64,000 nt of DNA from Rheinheimera baltica DSM 14885 (GTDB lineage: Bacteria; Pseudomonadota; Gammaproteobacteria; Enterobacterales; Alteromonadaceae), in NCBI RefSeq assembly GCF_000425345.1, contig NZ_AUDG01000007.1:1-64000 (forward strand), written 5' to 3'. A model generated the notes under the pieces. The model did no database searches. It was not told where the DNA came from and was given only the letters and a program-made list of their open reading frames with translations. Shown here in pieces: positions 7,607 through 13,431 of the stretch. A program made the position numbers and the translations under genes. Each line of letters begins with the position of its first letter. Within the stretch, counting starts at the first letter, position 1.

Positions 7607-8686
7607 CTACTGCTCCAGCTGGGCTTGCTGTGCAGCCACCAGCGCTTCAGCATTCGCCAGTGCGTCTGCAGACATCCAATCCGGTTCGCCGCCGGTTAAG
7701 TTGTCTGGCAGGTCAAATTCATCCCGCAGTGCGTTTATGTGGTTTTCCAGTACCTGCAGCAGGCCAGCCATATACTGGCGCTGGTCGGTGCCGTGCTCTT
7801 TGCCCGCTTCGGCCAGGGCTTCAAATGCTGGCTGCAGCTTCACTTTAAACAGGCTTTGTGCTTCGCTGAAAAAGCTACCGGCTTCAACGTGCAACTGCTG
7901 CATTACGGCATCAGGGGTTTGCGTTTGTATGCGGCGGCGGGTTTTTTCAAGTTCCAGGCGGGTGTCGTCCAGCTCTTTGCTTTTTTTCGCCAGCAGTTCG
8001 CCCTGGGCTTCATGGTCGGCTTTGGCTTCTTCCAGGCTGTTTAACAACTCGGCCTTTTCAAAGGCGTTTTTGCTAATGATCTCTTCGGCCAGGTCTATAA
8101 ACGTTTCTCTGTCGCCGGTTTTAGCTACTTCAATCAGCGCTTCTTTCTGGTCAGCAGGCAGCTTGCGGTACTGGCGCATTTCGCGGTAGCCAATGCCCAT
8201 ACGGCTCATACTTTCCAGCGCTTCCTCGCCAAAGGATCTTAAGTTTGCTATGTCCTGGTTAGCTTTTTCATCGGATACACCCAGCAAGGTGCAGAACTCC
8301 ATCCAGGTGCCTTTCAGATCCAAACCGTTTGGAGTTTTCTGGCCTGCAATCGCCTTGTAAAGCTTGTTTTCCTTGACGAAGGCTAATTTAGAAGCCCAAA
8401 CCGTTTGGGAAAATTTACCAAACGCATCGGCCATTTGAGCTTGGCCCAACAGCTGGTTTACCAAAGCGTGATCTTCAGTAACCACACTATTTAATGTGGC
8501 AGCAGTGTTCTGCACCTTGCTGGATAGCTCCGCCAGGGCTTTATTGTGGGTATGTTCTTCAGCCGCAGCGTGAAAGGTATCGTCAACCTCCAATGCGGGT
8601 GCAGTGTGCAACGTTTCCATGTCCAGGGCTGCGGCTTCTAAATCGTCCATTTCTACTGTTGTTGCGGTGTTTTTCTTAGCTGGCAT
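7607..8686 (-). CDS. Coiled-coil early protein upstream of transposase, unknown
   Basis: This 359-residue protein has an acidic N-terminus, a globular middle (about residues 95-190, with VWASKLAFVKENKLYKAI and MEFCTLLGVSDEKANQDIANL), a long charged coiled coil (about 190-255, with SLEEAKADHEAQGELLAKKS and LDDTRLELEKTRRRI) and a helical acidic tail. The middle resembles phage proteins with a DUF3102/ParB-like helical region, but I cannot name it. It lies just before the transposase gene (2-nt gap), so it probably acts in early replication or transposition. The role is unknown. Confidence 0.75.
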   Translation of the reverse strand: MPAKKNTATTVEMDDLEAAALDMETLHTAPALEVDDTFHAAAEEHTHNKALAELSSKVQNTAATLNSVVTEDHALVNQLLGQAQMADAFGKFSQTVWASKLAFVKENKLYKAIAGQKTPNGLDLKGTWMEFCTLLGVSDEKANQDIANLRSFGEEALESMSRMGIGYREMRQYRKLPADQKEALIEVAKTGDRETFIDLAEEIISKNAFEKAELLNSLEEAKADHEAQGELLAKKSKELDDTRLELEKTRRRIQTQTPDAVMQQLHVEAGSFFSEAQSLFKVKLQPAFEALAEAGKEHGTDQRQYMAGLLQVLENHINALRDEFDLPDNLTGGEPDWMSADALANAEALVAAQQAQLEQ

Positions 8687-8697
8687 GTGTGTTCCCC

Positions 8698-9006
8698 TTA
8701 AATGCTACCGGCGGCTACGCGCTGGTTTAGTTCGTTAATGCGGTTGGTGGCGCGGCTTATTTCAGTGGCATGCGCCTGGGCTATTTGCAGCGCAGCCACG
8801 CTAAGCGCATAGCGGCCGCTGTCTAGCTGCATGGCCATACCCTCGGCCACTAAAGTGTTTAAGCAGCGGTTTACCGTAGCCGGGCTTTCGTTTAGCGCCT
8901 TGGCTAAGTCGCCGTTGCTTAGTCCGGTAAGGCTGTGGCCCTTTAGGGCTTTAAACACGCGCAGTACCTTCTGGCCGCTGCCACTAATGCGGGTTTGGTC
9001 TGTCAT
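8698..9006 (-). CDS. Small winged-HTH (IclR-type) DNA-binding protein
   Basis: This 102-residue protein is almost entirely an IclR-like winged helix: KVLRVFKALKGHSLTGLSNG, then DLAKALNESPATVNRCLNTL (recognition helix) and the wing GMAMQLDSGRYALS, followed by an amphipathic helix. I use ATG at 9006, which overlaps the upstream stop as ATGA, instead of a start at 9159 that would read through the neighbour. Such small HTH proteins in BcepMu-like early operons are probable transcription regulators or transposition accessories. Confidence 0.75.
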   Translation of the reverse strand: MTDQTRISGSGQKVLRVFKALKGHSLTGLSNGDLAKALNESPATVNRCLNTLVAEGMAMQLDSGRYALSVAALQIAQAHATEISRATNRINELNQRVAAGSI

Positions 9007-9473
9007 ACAAATAGCTCCAGTTCTGGCTGCTGCAGCTTGCCCGCTTCGGCGCGGTGGTACGCCAGGTTCTCTATCAGCAGGGTTAAGTGGTCTATAGCGT
9101 CTTGCTGGCTGCATTCGCCGCTGTGCAGGGCCAGCAGCTTGCCCATTACTTCGCCGCAAAACATATTCAGTTTCACCAGCTCTTTGTGCTCAGCCTTGCG
9201 GCCGCGCGGCATGGGTACCAGCATCATGTTTAACGAGTGCGCCATGTACTGAATGGGGTAAACCCGGTGGCAGGTTTCCATAAACGGTATTAGCAAATTG
9301 GTTGGCATGGTGGCGCCGCCTAAGTACTTGTACAGGCTGTCTGTGCTGCAGCCCATGCGGTCGGCAATGCGTGGCACGCTTAGCTGTTTGGTAGCACAGG
9401 CAAAGTCTTTGGTTAGCTGCAGGCTCTCTGTAAGGCTGCGCGGTATAACCTGGTTCCAATTCTTACGGCTCAT
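9003..9473 (-). CDS. Putative HTH regulatory protein of early operon
   Basis: This 156-residue protein has a HTH-like segment at about residues 30-55 (LSVPRIADRMGCSTDSLYKY), fitting a DNA-binding regulator, followed by a helical region. ATG at 9473 is preferred over GTG at 9482 because the AAGGTGGGG ribosome site is spaced correctly for it. The protein resembles short phage regulators that choose between growth states, but I do not recognise a family. It overlaps the IclR-type gene by 4 nt. The 415 bp upstream, to the ner gene, contain no convincing leftward gene. Confidence 0.7.
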   Translation of the reverse strand: MSRKNWNQVIPRSLTESLQLTKDFACATKQLSVPRIADRMGCSTDSLYKYLGGATMPTNLLIPFMETCHRVYPIQYMAHSLNMMLVPMPRGRKAEHKELVKLNMFCGEVMGKLLALHSGECSQQDAIDHLTLLIENLAYHRAEAGKLQQPELELFV

Positions 9474-9580
9474 TGGAAACACCCCACCTTAACGTCGCTC
9501 CAAAAATACACATTGTTTGGAACGCCAAACGGCGTCAGGCTTGCCGCATCTGAAATTTGTTCAATAACGGCGACCACAAC

Positions 9581-9967
9581 ATGCATACCAATACAAACGC
9601 GAATGAACTGCTGGTAACTGAAGAGCTGCGAATCTGGCTTGGCTTGCCCCACAACATAGCCAACTACGGGGTAAGCCATAAAATTGATATTGCGCAGGTA
9701 CGCTTCCTGCTGGAAAGCCTGCTGGCCCAGCCCATGGCGCAACGGGCTTTGTTGGTTACTGTGTTGCTGGTTAGCAACGACAGCGTGTTGTTGCAATTGC
9801 TGCAGTGGTTTAACTGGTGTTGTACGCATAAAGCCGCTCCTGGCCAAAAAACAATGAACGAGTTAGTAACGAACTGGCTGTTAGCGCCTTACGACGCCAG
9901 CAACTGCTGTAACTCGGCTTGTTTAGCGGTGCGGGCATTGCCTTTTGGCAGGCGGCCTTTGCGATAG
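9581..9967 (+). CDS. Possible rightward gene inside the leftward early operon
   Basis: This is an open frame of 128 residues from ATG at 9581; a TTG at 9557 would add 8. It lies on the strand opposite the early operon, between ner and the next leftward gene, and its last 79 nt overlap the 3' end of ner. Codon use for the first 100 codons is like that of true genes here (CTG, GCG, AAC rich). The protein is hydrophobic and leucine-rich (IDIAQVRFLLESLLAQPMAQ, then LLVTVLLVSNDSVLLQLLQW). The opposite-strand reading is Gln-rich, as expected of a shadow of CTG-rich coding sequence. No clear ribosome site is seen. If it is not a gene, this is a 415-bp unexplained leader. Confidence 0.45.
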   Translation: MHTNTNANELLVTEELRIWLGLPHNIANYGVSHKIDIAQVRFLLESLLAQPMAQRALLVTVLLVSNDSVLLQLLQWFNWCCTHKAAPGQKTMNELVTNWLLAPYDASNCCNSACLAVRALPFGRRPLR

Positions 9968-10161
9968 CTGTCTACATCGGGGAATACCTCGGTAACTGGT
10001 TTCTCCAGTACTTTGGCAATGGCTGTGGCAACGCCTTTAGACGTGGTGCGGCGGTAGCACACTCCGCTAACTACGTTGGCGTTAACGTCCAGGGCTTCGC
10101 CAATCATGGCAAAGCTGTAGCCTTTGTCGTAAAGCGCTTGTTTAATGGCTGTGGCTTCCAT
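9889..10161 (-). CDS. ner: Ner/Nlp-like early regulator
   Basis: This 90-residue DNA-binding protein is the first gene of the leftward early operon. Residues 3-55 match the Ner/SfsB (Nlp) HTH pattern: IKQALYDKGYSFAMIGEALD, VNANVVSGVCYRRTTSKGVA, then AIAKVLEKPVTEVFPD. In Mu, Ner turns down early and repressor transcription after induction. I chose ATG at 10161 because an AGAGG ribosome site lies about 7 nt upstream; the longer start at 10200 has none. The start is about 58 nt downstream of the predicted early start point. The C-terminus is basic (YRKGRLPKGNARTAK). Confidence 0.85.
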   Translation of the reverse strand: MEATAIKQALYDKGYSFAMIGEALDVNANVVSGVCYRRTTSKGVATAIAKVLEKPVTEVFPDVDSYRKGRLPKGNARTAKQAELQQLLAS

Positions 10162-10226
10162 AAGATACCTCTTGCTGGTTTTGGTTTGGCAGCGCTGCAA
10201 CGCTGCTTTAGTGTTAGTACAAGTTG

Positions 10227-10255
10227 ATTATTGAGCGGATATCCGCTCATGTCAA
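10227..10255 (-). promoter_or_regulatory. Early promoter Pe (leftward)
   Basis: On the minus strand, TTGACA (complement of 10250-10255) is followed after exactly 17 nt by AATAAT (complement of 10227-10232), a near-consensus sigma70 promoter directed at ner and the transposition genes. The spacer is filled by the palindromic operator, so repressor bound there would block RNA polymerase. The predicted start point is near 10219. The assignment is by sequence only. Confidence 0.8.
10232..10249. promoter_or_regulatory. Operator O1, perfect 18-bp palindrome
   Basis: TGAGCGGATATCCGCTCA is a perfect inverted repeat sitting between the -35 and -10 of the early promoter. It is the expected shape of a site for the dimeric repressor encoded 32 bp to the right. 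Confidence 0.75.
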
Positions 10256-10263
10256 CAATTAAT

Positions 10264-10281
10264 TGTGTGGAAATCCGCCCA
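10264..10281. promoter_or_regulatory. Operator O2, imperfect copy over the repressor start
   Basis: This 18-nt stretch matches O1 at 14 of 18 positions (GGAAATCCGC core) and touches the A of the repressor ATG at 10281. Binding here would let the repressor limit its own expression. A weak rightward promoter (TTGAGC at 10231, AACAAT at 10254, 17-bp spacer) would place it at the transcript start. This is inferred. Confidence 0.55.
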
Positions 10282-10685
10282 TGATAGGAGAGCGCCTTAA
10301 ACAGGAGCGTGAAAGACTTGGCTATACGCAAGAAAATTTCGCGGCCGCAGCTGGTGCAAAGAGACGCACACTGGTCGATTGGGAAAGGTCAGTTTCCTCG
10401 CCTACTGCTGTTCAGTTAGGGGAGCTGAGTAAGATTGGTGTTAACGTAAACTATATCGTTACTGGCGAGCGTGAGCCTCGGCCAGAAAGCTACTATTCAA
10501 ACCGAGAAGTTGAAGACGCAATGCACGAATGGTTATCTGATGCTAAGTCGCTTGGTGCAATTGAGATTGATAGCAGACAAACTTACGAATTTCTTTTGAG
10601 CTTGTTCATGAGAAATGTTGCCAAAGTTACAGGTGCGAAAAGTAGTACCATAACGGCAGATATACGTGACAATAAAACGGGTTAA
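10281..10685 (+). CDS. Phage repressor, Xre/CI-like HTH
   Basis: This 134-residue repressor has an N-terminal Xre HTH at residues 3-60: ERLKQERERLGYTQENFAAA, then GAKRRTLVDWERS and SPTAVQLGELSKIGVNVNYI, with the usual VTGE at its end. A short C-terminal domain (75-134) could dimerise. There is no LexA/CI S24 peptidase domain, so induction would not work by RecA-driven self-cleavage in the usual way. It is divergent from ner and placed to bind O1 and O2. The ATG at 10281 is preferred; a TTG at 10263 would add six residues. The ribosome site is weak, which fits low, self-limited expression. Confidence 0.85.
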   Translation: MIGERLKQERERLGYTQENFAAAAGAKRRTLVDWERSVSSPTAVQLGELSKIGVNVNYIVTGEREPRPESYYSNREVEDAMHEWLSDAKSLGAIEIDSRQTYEFLLSLFMRNVAKVTGAKSSTITADIRDNKTG

Positions 10686-10710
10686 CGCCTGAATTGGATA
10701 ATGTTATCAA

Positions 10711-10748
10711 GCTCTTTATGCTGTCGCGGCGAAGCATGCTTTAAGAGC
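10711..10748. terminator. Hairpin between convergent repressor and cassette genes
   Basis: GCTCTT (10711-10716) pairs with AAGAGC (10743-10748) and ATGCT (10718-10722) with AGCAT (10733-10737), with an internal asymmetric bulge. It lies in the 74-bp gap between the convergent repressor gene and the leftward cassette, where a two-way terminator is expected. There is no strong T-run, so this is tentative. Confidence 0.4.
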
Positions 10749-10759
10749 GAATCCATTTC

Positions 10760-10981
10760 CTAAAACCATAGCTCTTTGGCTTTCATTTTATCGTAACTGG
10801 GAGGCATGCAGTCAATCTGATCTCGCCAGGCTGAGAGTGCTTTAACTTTTTCACTAAAGGTGGCTTCAGTGTTTAATGCAGGGGGAAGTGGAAGTTGATT
10901 GTGGCTACAGGCTTTACTCAAAACCCATAAGCCACTCAAACAAGCAGCTATTAAGGCTACTACGATAAGAGTTGTTATCAT
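10760..10981 (-). CDS. Small membrane-anchored protein of unknown cassette
   Basis: This 73-residue protein has an N-terminal transmembrane helix (ITTLIVVALIAACLSGLWVL, residues 2-21). It is followed by SKACSHNQLPLPPAL and a short helical tail ending in KELWF. AAC/SKAC are not a convincing lipobox, so a simple N-terminal anchor is more likely. It overlaps the upstream membrane-protein gene by 4 nt and is last in a three-gene leftward cassette next to the repressor. I do not recognise it. Expression from the prophage state seems likely from its place. Confidence 0.6.
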   Translation of the reverse strand: MITTLIVVALIAACLSGLWVLSKACSHNQLPLPPALNTEATFSEKVKALSAWRDQIDCMPPSYDKMKAKELWF

Positions 10982-11478
10982 ATTACTGCCTTACGTATTT
11001 TTTCTTTTACTGCGGTAAACAGCGGGGTCATTAAAAATGCAAAGTAACCAACGTTTACAGTGTTTACAATAACTCTAAACGCAGCCCCCATAAGGTTAAT
11101 TTCGAAAACAATCATGTCTAAGTATCGCAGGCTTTGCACAATGCACATAGCAACCATGCTCAACAGACAGCTCATTGCTACAAAGTCTATTTTTATTCGC
11201 TCATGAGAATGTATTTTGTAAATGATGATGGCACTCAAAATGTTACATATAGCCCATGTTGGGTACCAAGCATGCTTAACAAAGCCAGCATAGTCATCAA
11301 CTAACGCAACCAATTTCGGCTCTATAACCATCATTACCAGATTGGCTATGATGGTTATAATAGCCGCGATAAAATAAGATCTAGTACCAAGCTTAATGCC
11401 ATATACCGCAATTACTGCGATTAGATACGCCACCCAAATGTGGTTGTTAAACTCATACAGGAACTTCGAGTATTCCAT
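10978..11478 (-). CDS. Multi-pass membrane protein of unknown cassette
   Basis: This 166-residue protein has about five hydrophobic segments (roughly residues 14-30, 35-53, 71-88, 97-115 and 123-152) and a short basic C-terminus (KEKIRKAV). No family is recognised. Its base composition is more AT-rich than the phage head genes, with many ATA/ATT Ile codons, suggesting separate acquisition. It lies between a repeat-bearing small protein and a small anchored protein on one strand, as expected for a membrane complex. Superinfection exclusion or abortive infection are reasonable guesses from the position beside the repressor, but the sequence does not show it. Confidence 0.65.
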   Translation of the reverse strand: MEYSKFLYEFNNHIWVAYLIAVIAVYGIKLGTRSYFIAAIITIIANLVMMVIEPKLVALVDDYAGFVKHAWYPTWAICNILSAIIIYKIHSHERIKIDFVAMSCLLSMVAMCIVQSLRYLDMIVFEINLMGAAFRVIVNTVNVGYFAFLMTPLFTAVKEKIRKAVI

Positions 11479-11497
11479 TACATCATCTCAAATTTAA

Positions 11498-11767
11498 CTA
11501 GGTTTTTACTGGGTAATCGTTACCGCTGCCACTACCCATTGTTTGCACTGGTGGGTCATTTCCATTTCCATTACCAAGCGGTTCTGCCGGCGTACCTTCC
11601 TCGGATTCAAGTAACGCGGTTGCTTCTGCAGATATTGATACGGTGTCTGCAGAACTTGTTGGAGGCTTTGGTGGGTCATTGCCACTTCCGCTACCCAGCG
11701 GTGTTACCGTGTTGGTTTGTTGAACTTGCGGCTGGTAAGCACTGCCACTAATATTTTCAATGCTCAT
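11498..11767 (-). CDS. Small protein with three GxGxGND repeats
   Basis: This 89-residue protein, apparently without a signal peptide or membrane helix, carries three copies of one short motif: LGSGSGNDPP at 24-33, LGNGNGNDPP at 64-73 and MGSGSGNDYP at 77-86. Between them is SSADTVSISAEATALLE (38-54), which looks like the short amphipathic DxVxIS..A element seen in several unrelated exported or chaperoned small proteins. The Gly/Asn/Asp-rich repeats could bind a metal or pack as short turns. It is the first gene of the leftward cassette and the nearest to the 213-bp divergent intergenic region. The family is not recognised. Confidence 0.6.
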   Translation of the reverse strand: MSIENISGSAYQPQVQQTNTVTPLGSGSGNDPPKPPTSSADTVSISAEATALLESEEGTPAEPLGNGNGNDPPVQTMGSGSGNDYPVKT

Positions 11768-11980
11768 AAACGTATCTCCAGTGCGTTATTGCACAGCAAA
11801 ACTTTATCACAACATACACCAAAGTCTGATAGTTGCCTCTTTTAGGAATTTGATTTTTCCTGACAAAAACATGATATTTCAGTGTTTTCGCTTAAATATT
11901 GTCCAAGCAGCTTTTTTTTTATTGAAGTAAGCTTGTTGCATGGGTAAAAAGTAACCGTGTTTATTAATAAGGAAATTTAT

Positions 11981-12247
11981 ATGACTGAACAGATCCAACA
12001 AAACAGTAGCAAAGAAGTTTTACCGGGCGATGGCGCTGCACAGTTTTTGCGTGTGGTAGCATTATTTTTATTTATTGCTTGCTTAGGTGCTGCGGCATTG
12101 AGCGCTTTTAGTGAAGAGCAGTTCATTGTAGCGGCAGCCTGTGCATTAGCTGGCTTTACGGTGTTGGCTGTATTCTATGTACTTGCGGCGATTTGTGAAA
12201 ATGTTCTGCTAATAGCAAAGAACTCAATAAAGAACGAGTCTAAATAA
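11981..12247 (+). CDS. Small two-helix membrane protein at start of late region
   Basis: This 88-residue protein has two transmembrane helices (about residues 23-41 and 46-72). I use ATG at 11981, which has AAGGAAA 7-10 nt upstream, not the earlier GTG at 11957. It overlaps the next small gene by 1 nt. Placed just before the lysis genes, it could be a second holin or antiholin, or a moron. There is no family match I can name. Confidence 0.6.
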   Translation: MTEQIQQNSSKEVLPGDGAAQFLRVVALFLFIACLGAAALSAFSEEQFIVAAACALAGFTVLAVFYVLAAICENVLLIAKNSIKNESK

Positions 12248-12432
12248 TGACAGAACAAAAAACACAACTACCACCATCACCAGAACAGATGGCACTGGAT
12301 ATTACTACTGCTTTGATAAGTGCTGGTATCTTAAAAGGCACTGGATTACACGACATGAACAATGCCGATTCCACTATGCGGTATTTGAAGCGAGTATATG
12401 AAGCTGCTCTGAAAGAATTCAAAAAAGTTTAG
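12247..12432 (+). CDS. Small soluble protein, unknown
   Basis: This 61-residue protein is predicted to be helical, with a Pro-rich N-terminus (PPSPEQMALDITTALISAG) and a basic C-terminus (YLKRVYEAALKEFKKV). It is coupled by a 1-nt overlap to the two-helix membrane protein. The 22-bp candidate late element starts inside its last codons (12423). The function is unknown. Confidence 0.5.
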   Translation: MTEQKTQLPPSPEQMALDITTALISAGILKGTGLHDMNNADSTMRYLKRVYEAALKEFKKV

Positions 12433-12444
12433 CCCCCGTTCAAA
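12423..12444 (+). promoter_or_regulatory. 22-bp late-region element, copy 1 (before lysis genes)
   Basis: Positions 12423-12444 are identical to 20216-20237 over 22 bases (core GTTTAGCCCCCGTTC). This copy lies 58 bp before the holin start. Its placement parallels Mu, where activator-dependent late promoters precede lys and I. The activator is not known, and an attachment or processing role is not excluded. Confidence 0.5.
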
Positions 12445-12468
12445 TTACATTCCGTAACCCACATGGCA

Positions 12469-12495
12469 CCTTAGCAGTTGATCTCACTGCTAAGG
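12469..12495 (+). promoter_or_regulatory. Hairpin covering the holin ribosome site
   Basis: CCTTAGCAG (12469-12477) pairs perfectly with CTGCTAAGG (12487-12495), with a 9-nt loop. The AAGGA of the holin ribosome site (12492-12496) lies in the 3' arm and would be hidden in the folded RNA, which could delay or limit holin synthesis. Confidence 0.55.
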
Positions 12496-12502
12496 AACCG
12501 CC

Positions 12503-12802
12503 ATGCCATTTCTACGCACCTTTGCTTTACCCCGTTTAACCCTGTGGGCCATTGTGGCCGTAATACTGCTGTTTGCCATTGCAGTGGTAAGCCCGCAGCA
12601 ACTGCCAGTTGTGCTGTACAAGCTGGCCCTGGTAACGCTGGCCTGTGTGCTGGGTTACTGGCTCGACCGCACGCTGTTTCCGTATGACCGCCCGCACACT
12701 TATCAGGAATATGGCGAAGACCTGATCCCCCGCGGTTTAGCCATGCTACGCCGTGCGCTTATTGTGCTGGCCTGTGTGCTTGGCCTGACGTTGGGGCTTT
12801 AG
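12503..12802 (+). CDS. Putative holin
   Basis: This 99-residue protein has three hydrophobic segments (about residues 13-30, 36-54 and 80-99). It matches the two- or three-helix holin type found before the transglycosylase in Mu-like phages (Phage_holin_2_3 as I recall). Holins open the inner membrane at the set time and release or activate the endolysin. The loop between helices 2 and 3 is charged (DRPHTYQEYGED). The endolysin gene follows after 2 nt. The ribosome site lies in a hairpin arm. Confidence 0.8.
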   Translation: MPFLRTFALPRLTLWAIVAVILLFAIAVVSPQQLPVVLYKLALVTLACVLGYWLDRTLFPYDRPHTYQEYGEDLIPRGLAMLRRALIVLACVLGLTLGL

Positions 12803-12804
12803 GT

Positions 12805-13431
12805 ATGAAAAGACTGCTCATAATTCTAGCATCGAGTTTAGCCGGGCCTTCGTGGACAATGCCGGTTATCGCAGATGAGATACCGCGTGAAGCGACAATT
12901 CATCAGCGCACGTTAACCCGTTCCGCCCATGCGCACTGGGGCCTTAATGCCCCGTTGGCTACCTTTGCCGCACAAATTCACCAGGAAAGCCGCTGGCATG
13001 TCGGAGCCAGGTCGCCCGTTGGGGCCGAGGGCTTGGCGCAATTTATGCCTGCCACCAGCGAATGGTTTGCCAGCATTAACCCGCGGGACTTAACCACAGC
13101 CCAGCCCTTTAACCCCGCCTGGTCAATGCGTGCCCTGGTGCTTTATAACGCCTGGAACCACAAGCGCATTGTTGCGCGTGATAACTGCAACCGCTGGTCG
13201 TTCACCTTAAGCGCCTATAACGGTGGCTTAGGCTGGGTACAACGTGACCAGGCACTGGCGTCAGCTTCGGGTGCTGACTCGCTGGTGTATAACGCAGTTG
13301 CGCCTTTTAACGCAGGGCGCAGCGCGGCCAGCATTTCAGAAAACAGACACTACGTAACCACCATTATTAACCAGTGGCAGCCGCTGTATGTGCAGGCTGG
13401 CTGGGGCCACGGGGTGTGTTATGAATTTTAA
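12805..13431 (+). CDS. Endolysin, lytic transglycosylase (SLT domain)
   Basis: This 208-residue murein-degrading enzyme cleaves the MurNAc-GlcNAc bond. Residues 1-23 look like an N-terminal signal peptide or signal anchor (MKRLLIILASSLAG, then a cleavage-like VIADE). The SLT core has catalytic E61 in QIHQESRW, GLAQFMPAT at 76-84 and the AYNGGLG motif at 137-143. An exported endolysin means the holin may act as a trigger rather than a route. The start ATG at 12805 is 2 nt from the holin stop, and the gene overlaps the i-spanin start. Confidence 0.93.
   Translation: MKRLLIILASSLAGPSWTMPVIADEIPREATIHQRTLTRSAHAHWGLNAPLATFAAQIHQESRWHVGARSPVGAEGLAQFMPATSEWFASINPRDLTTAQPFNPAWSMRALVLYNAWNHKRIVARDNCNRWSFTLSAYNGGLGWVQRDQALASASGADSLVYNAVAPFNAGRSAASISENRHYVTTIINQWQPLYVQAGWGHGVCYEF

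Noticed and set aside
7542-8189. Rightward 215-aa Ser-rich frame opposite the coiled-coil early gene and transposase start
   Set aside because: Low-complexity shadow; both leftward genes there are well supported and tightly packed.
9470-9847. Leftward 125-aa frame between ner and the HTH gene
   Set aside because: Gln-rich composition is what the complement of a Leu(CTG)-rich coding frame gives; no ribosome site; the rightward frame is the better candidate.
11768-11980. Promoters or operators in the 213-bp divergent gap before the late region
   Set aside because: AT-rich with several weak -10-like hexamers on both strands; none has a convincing -35 partner.
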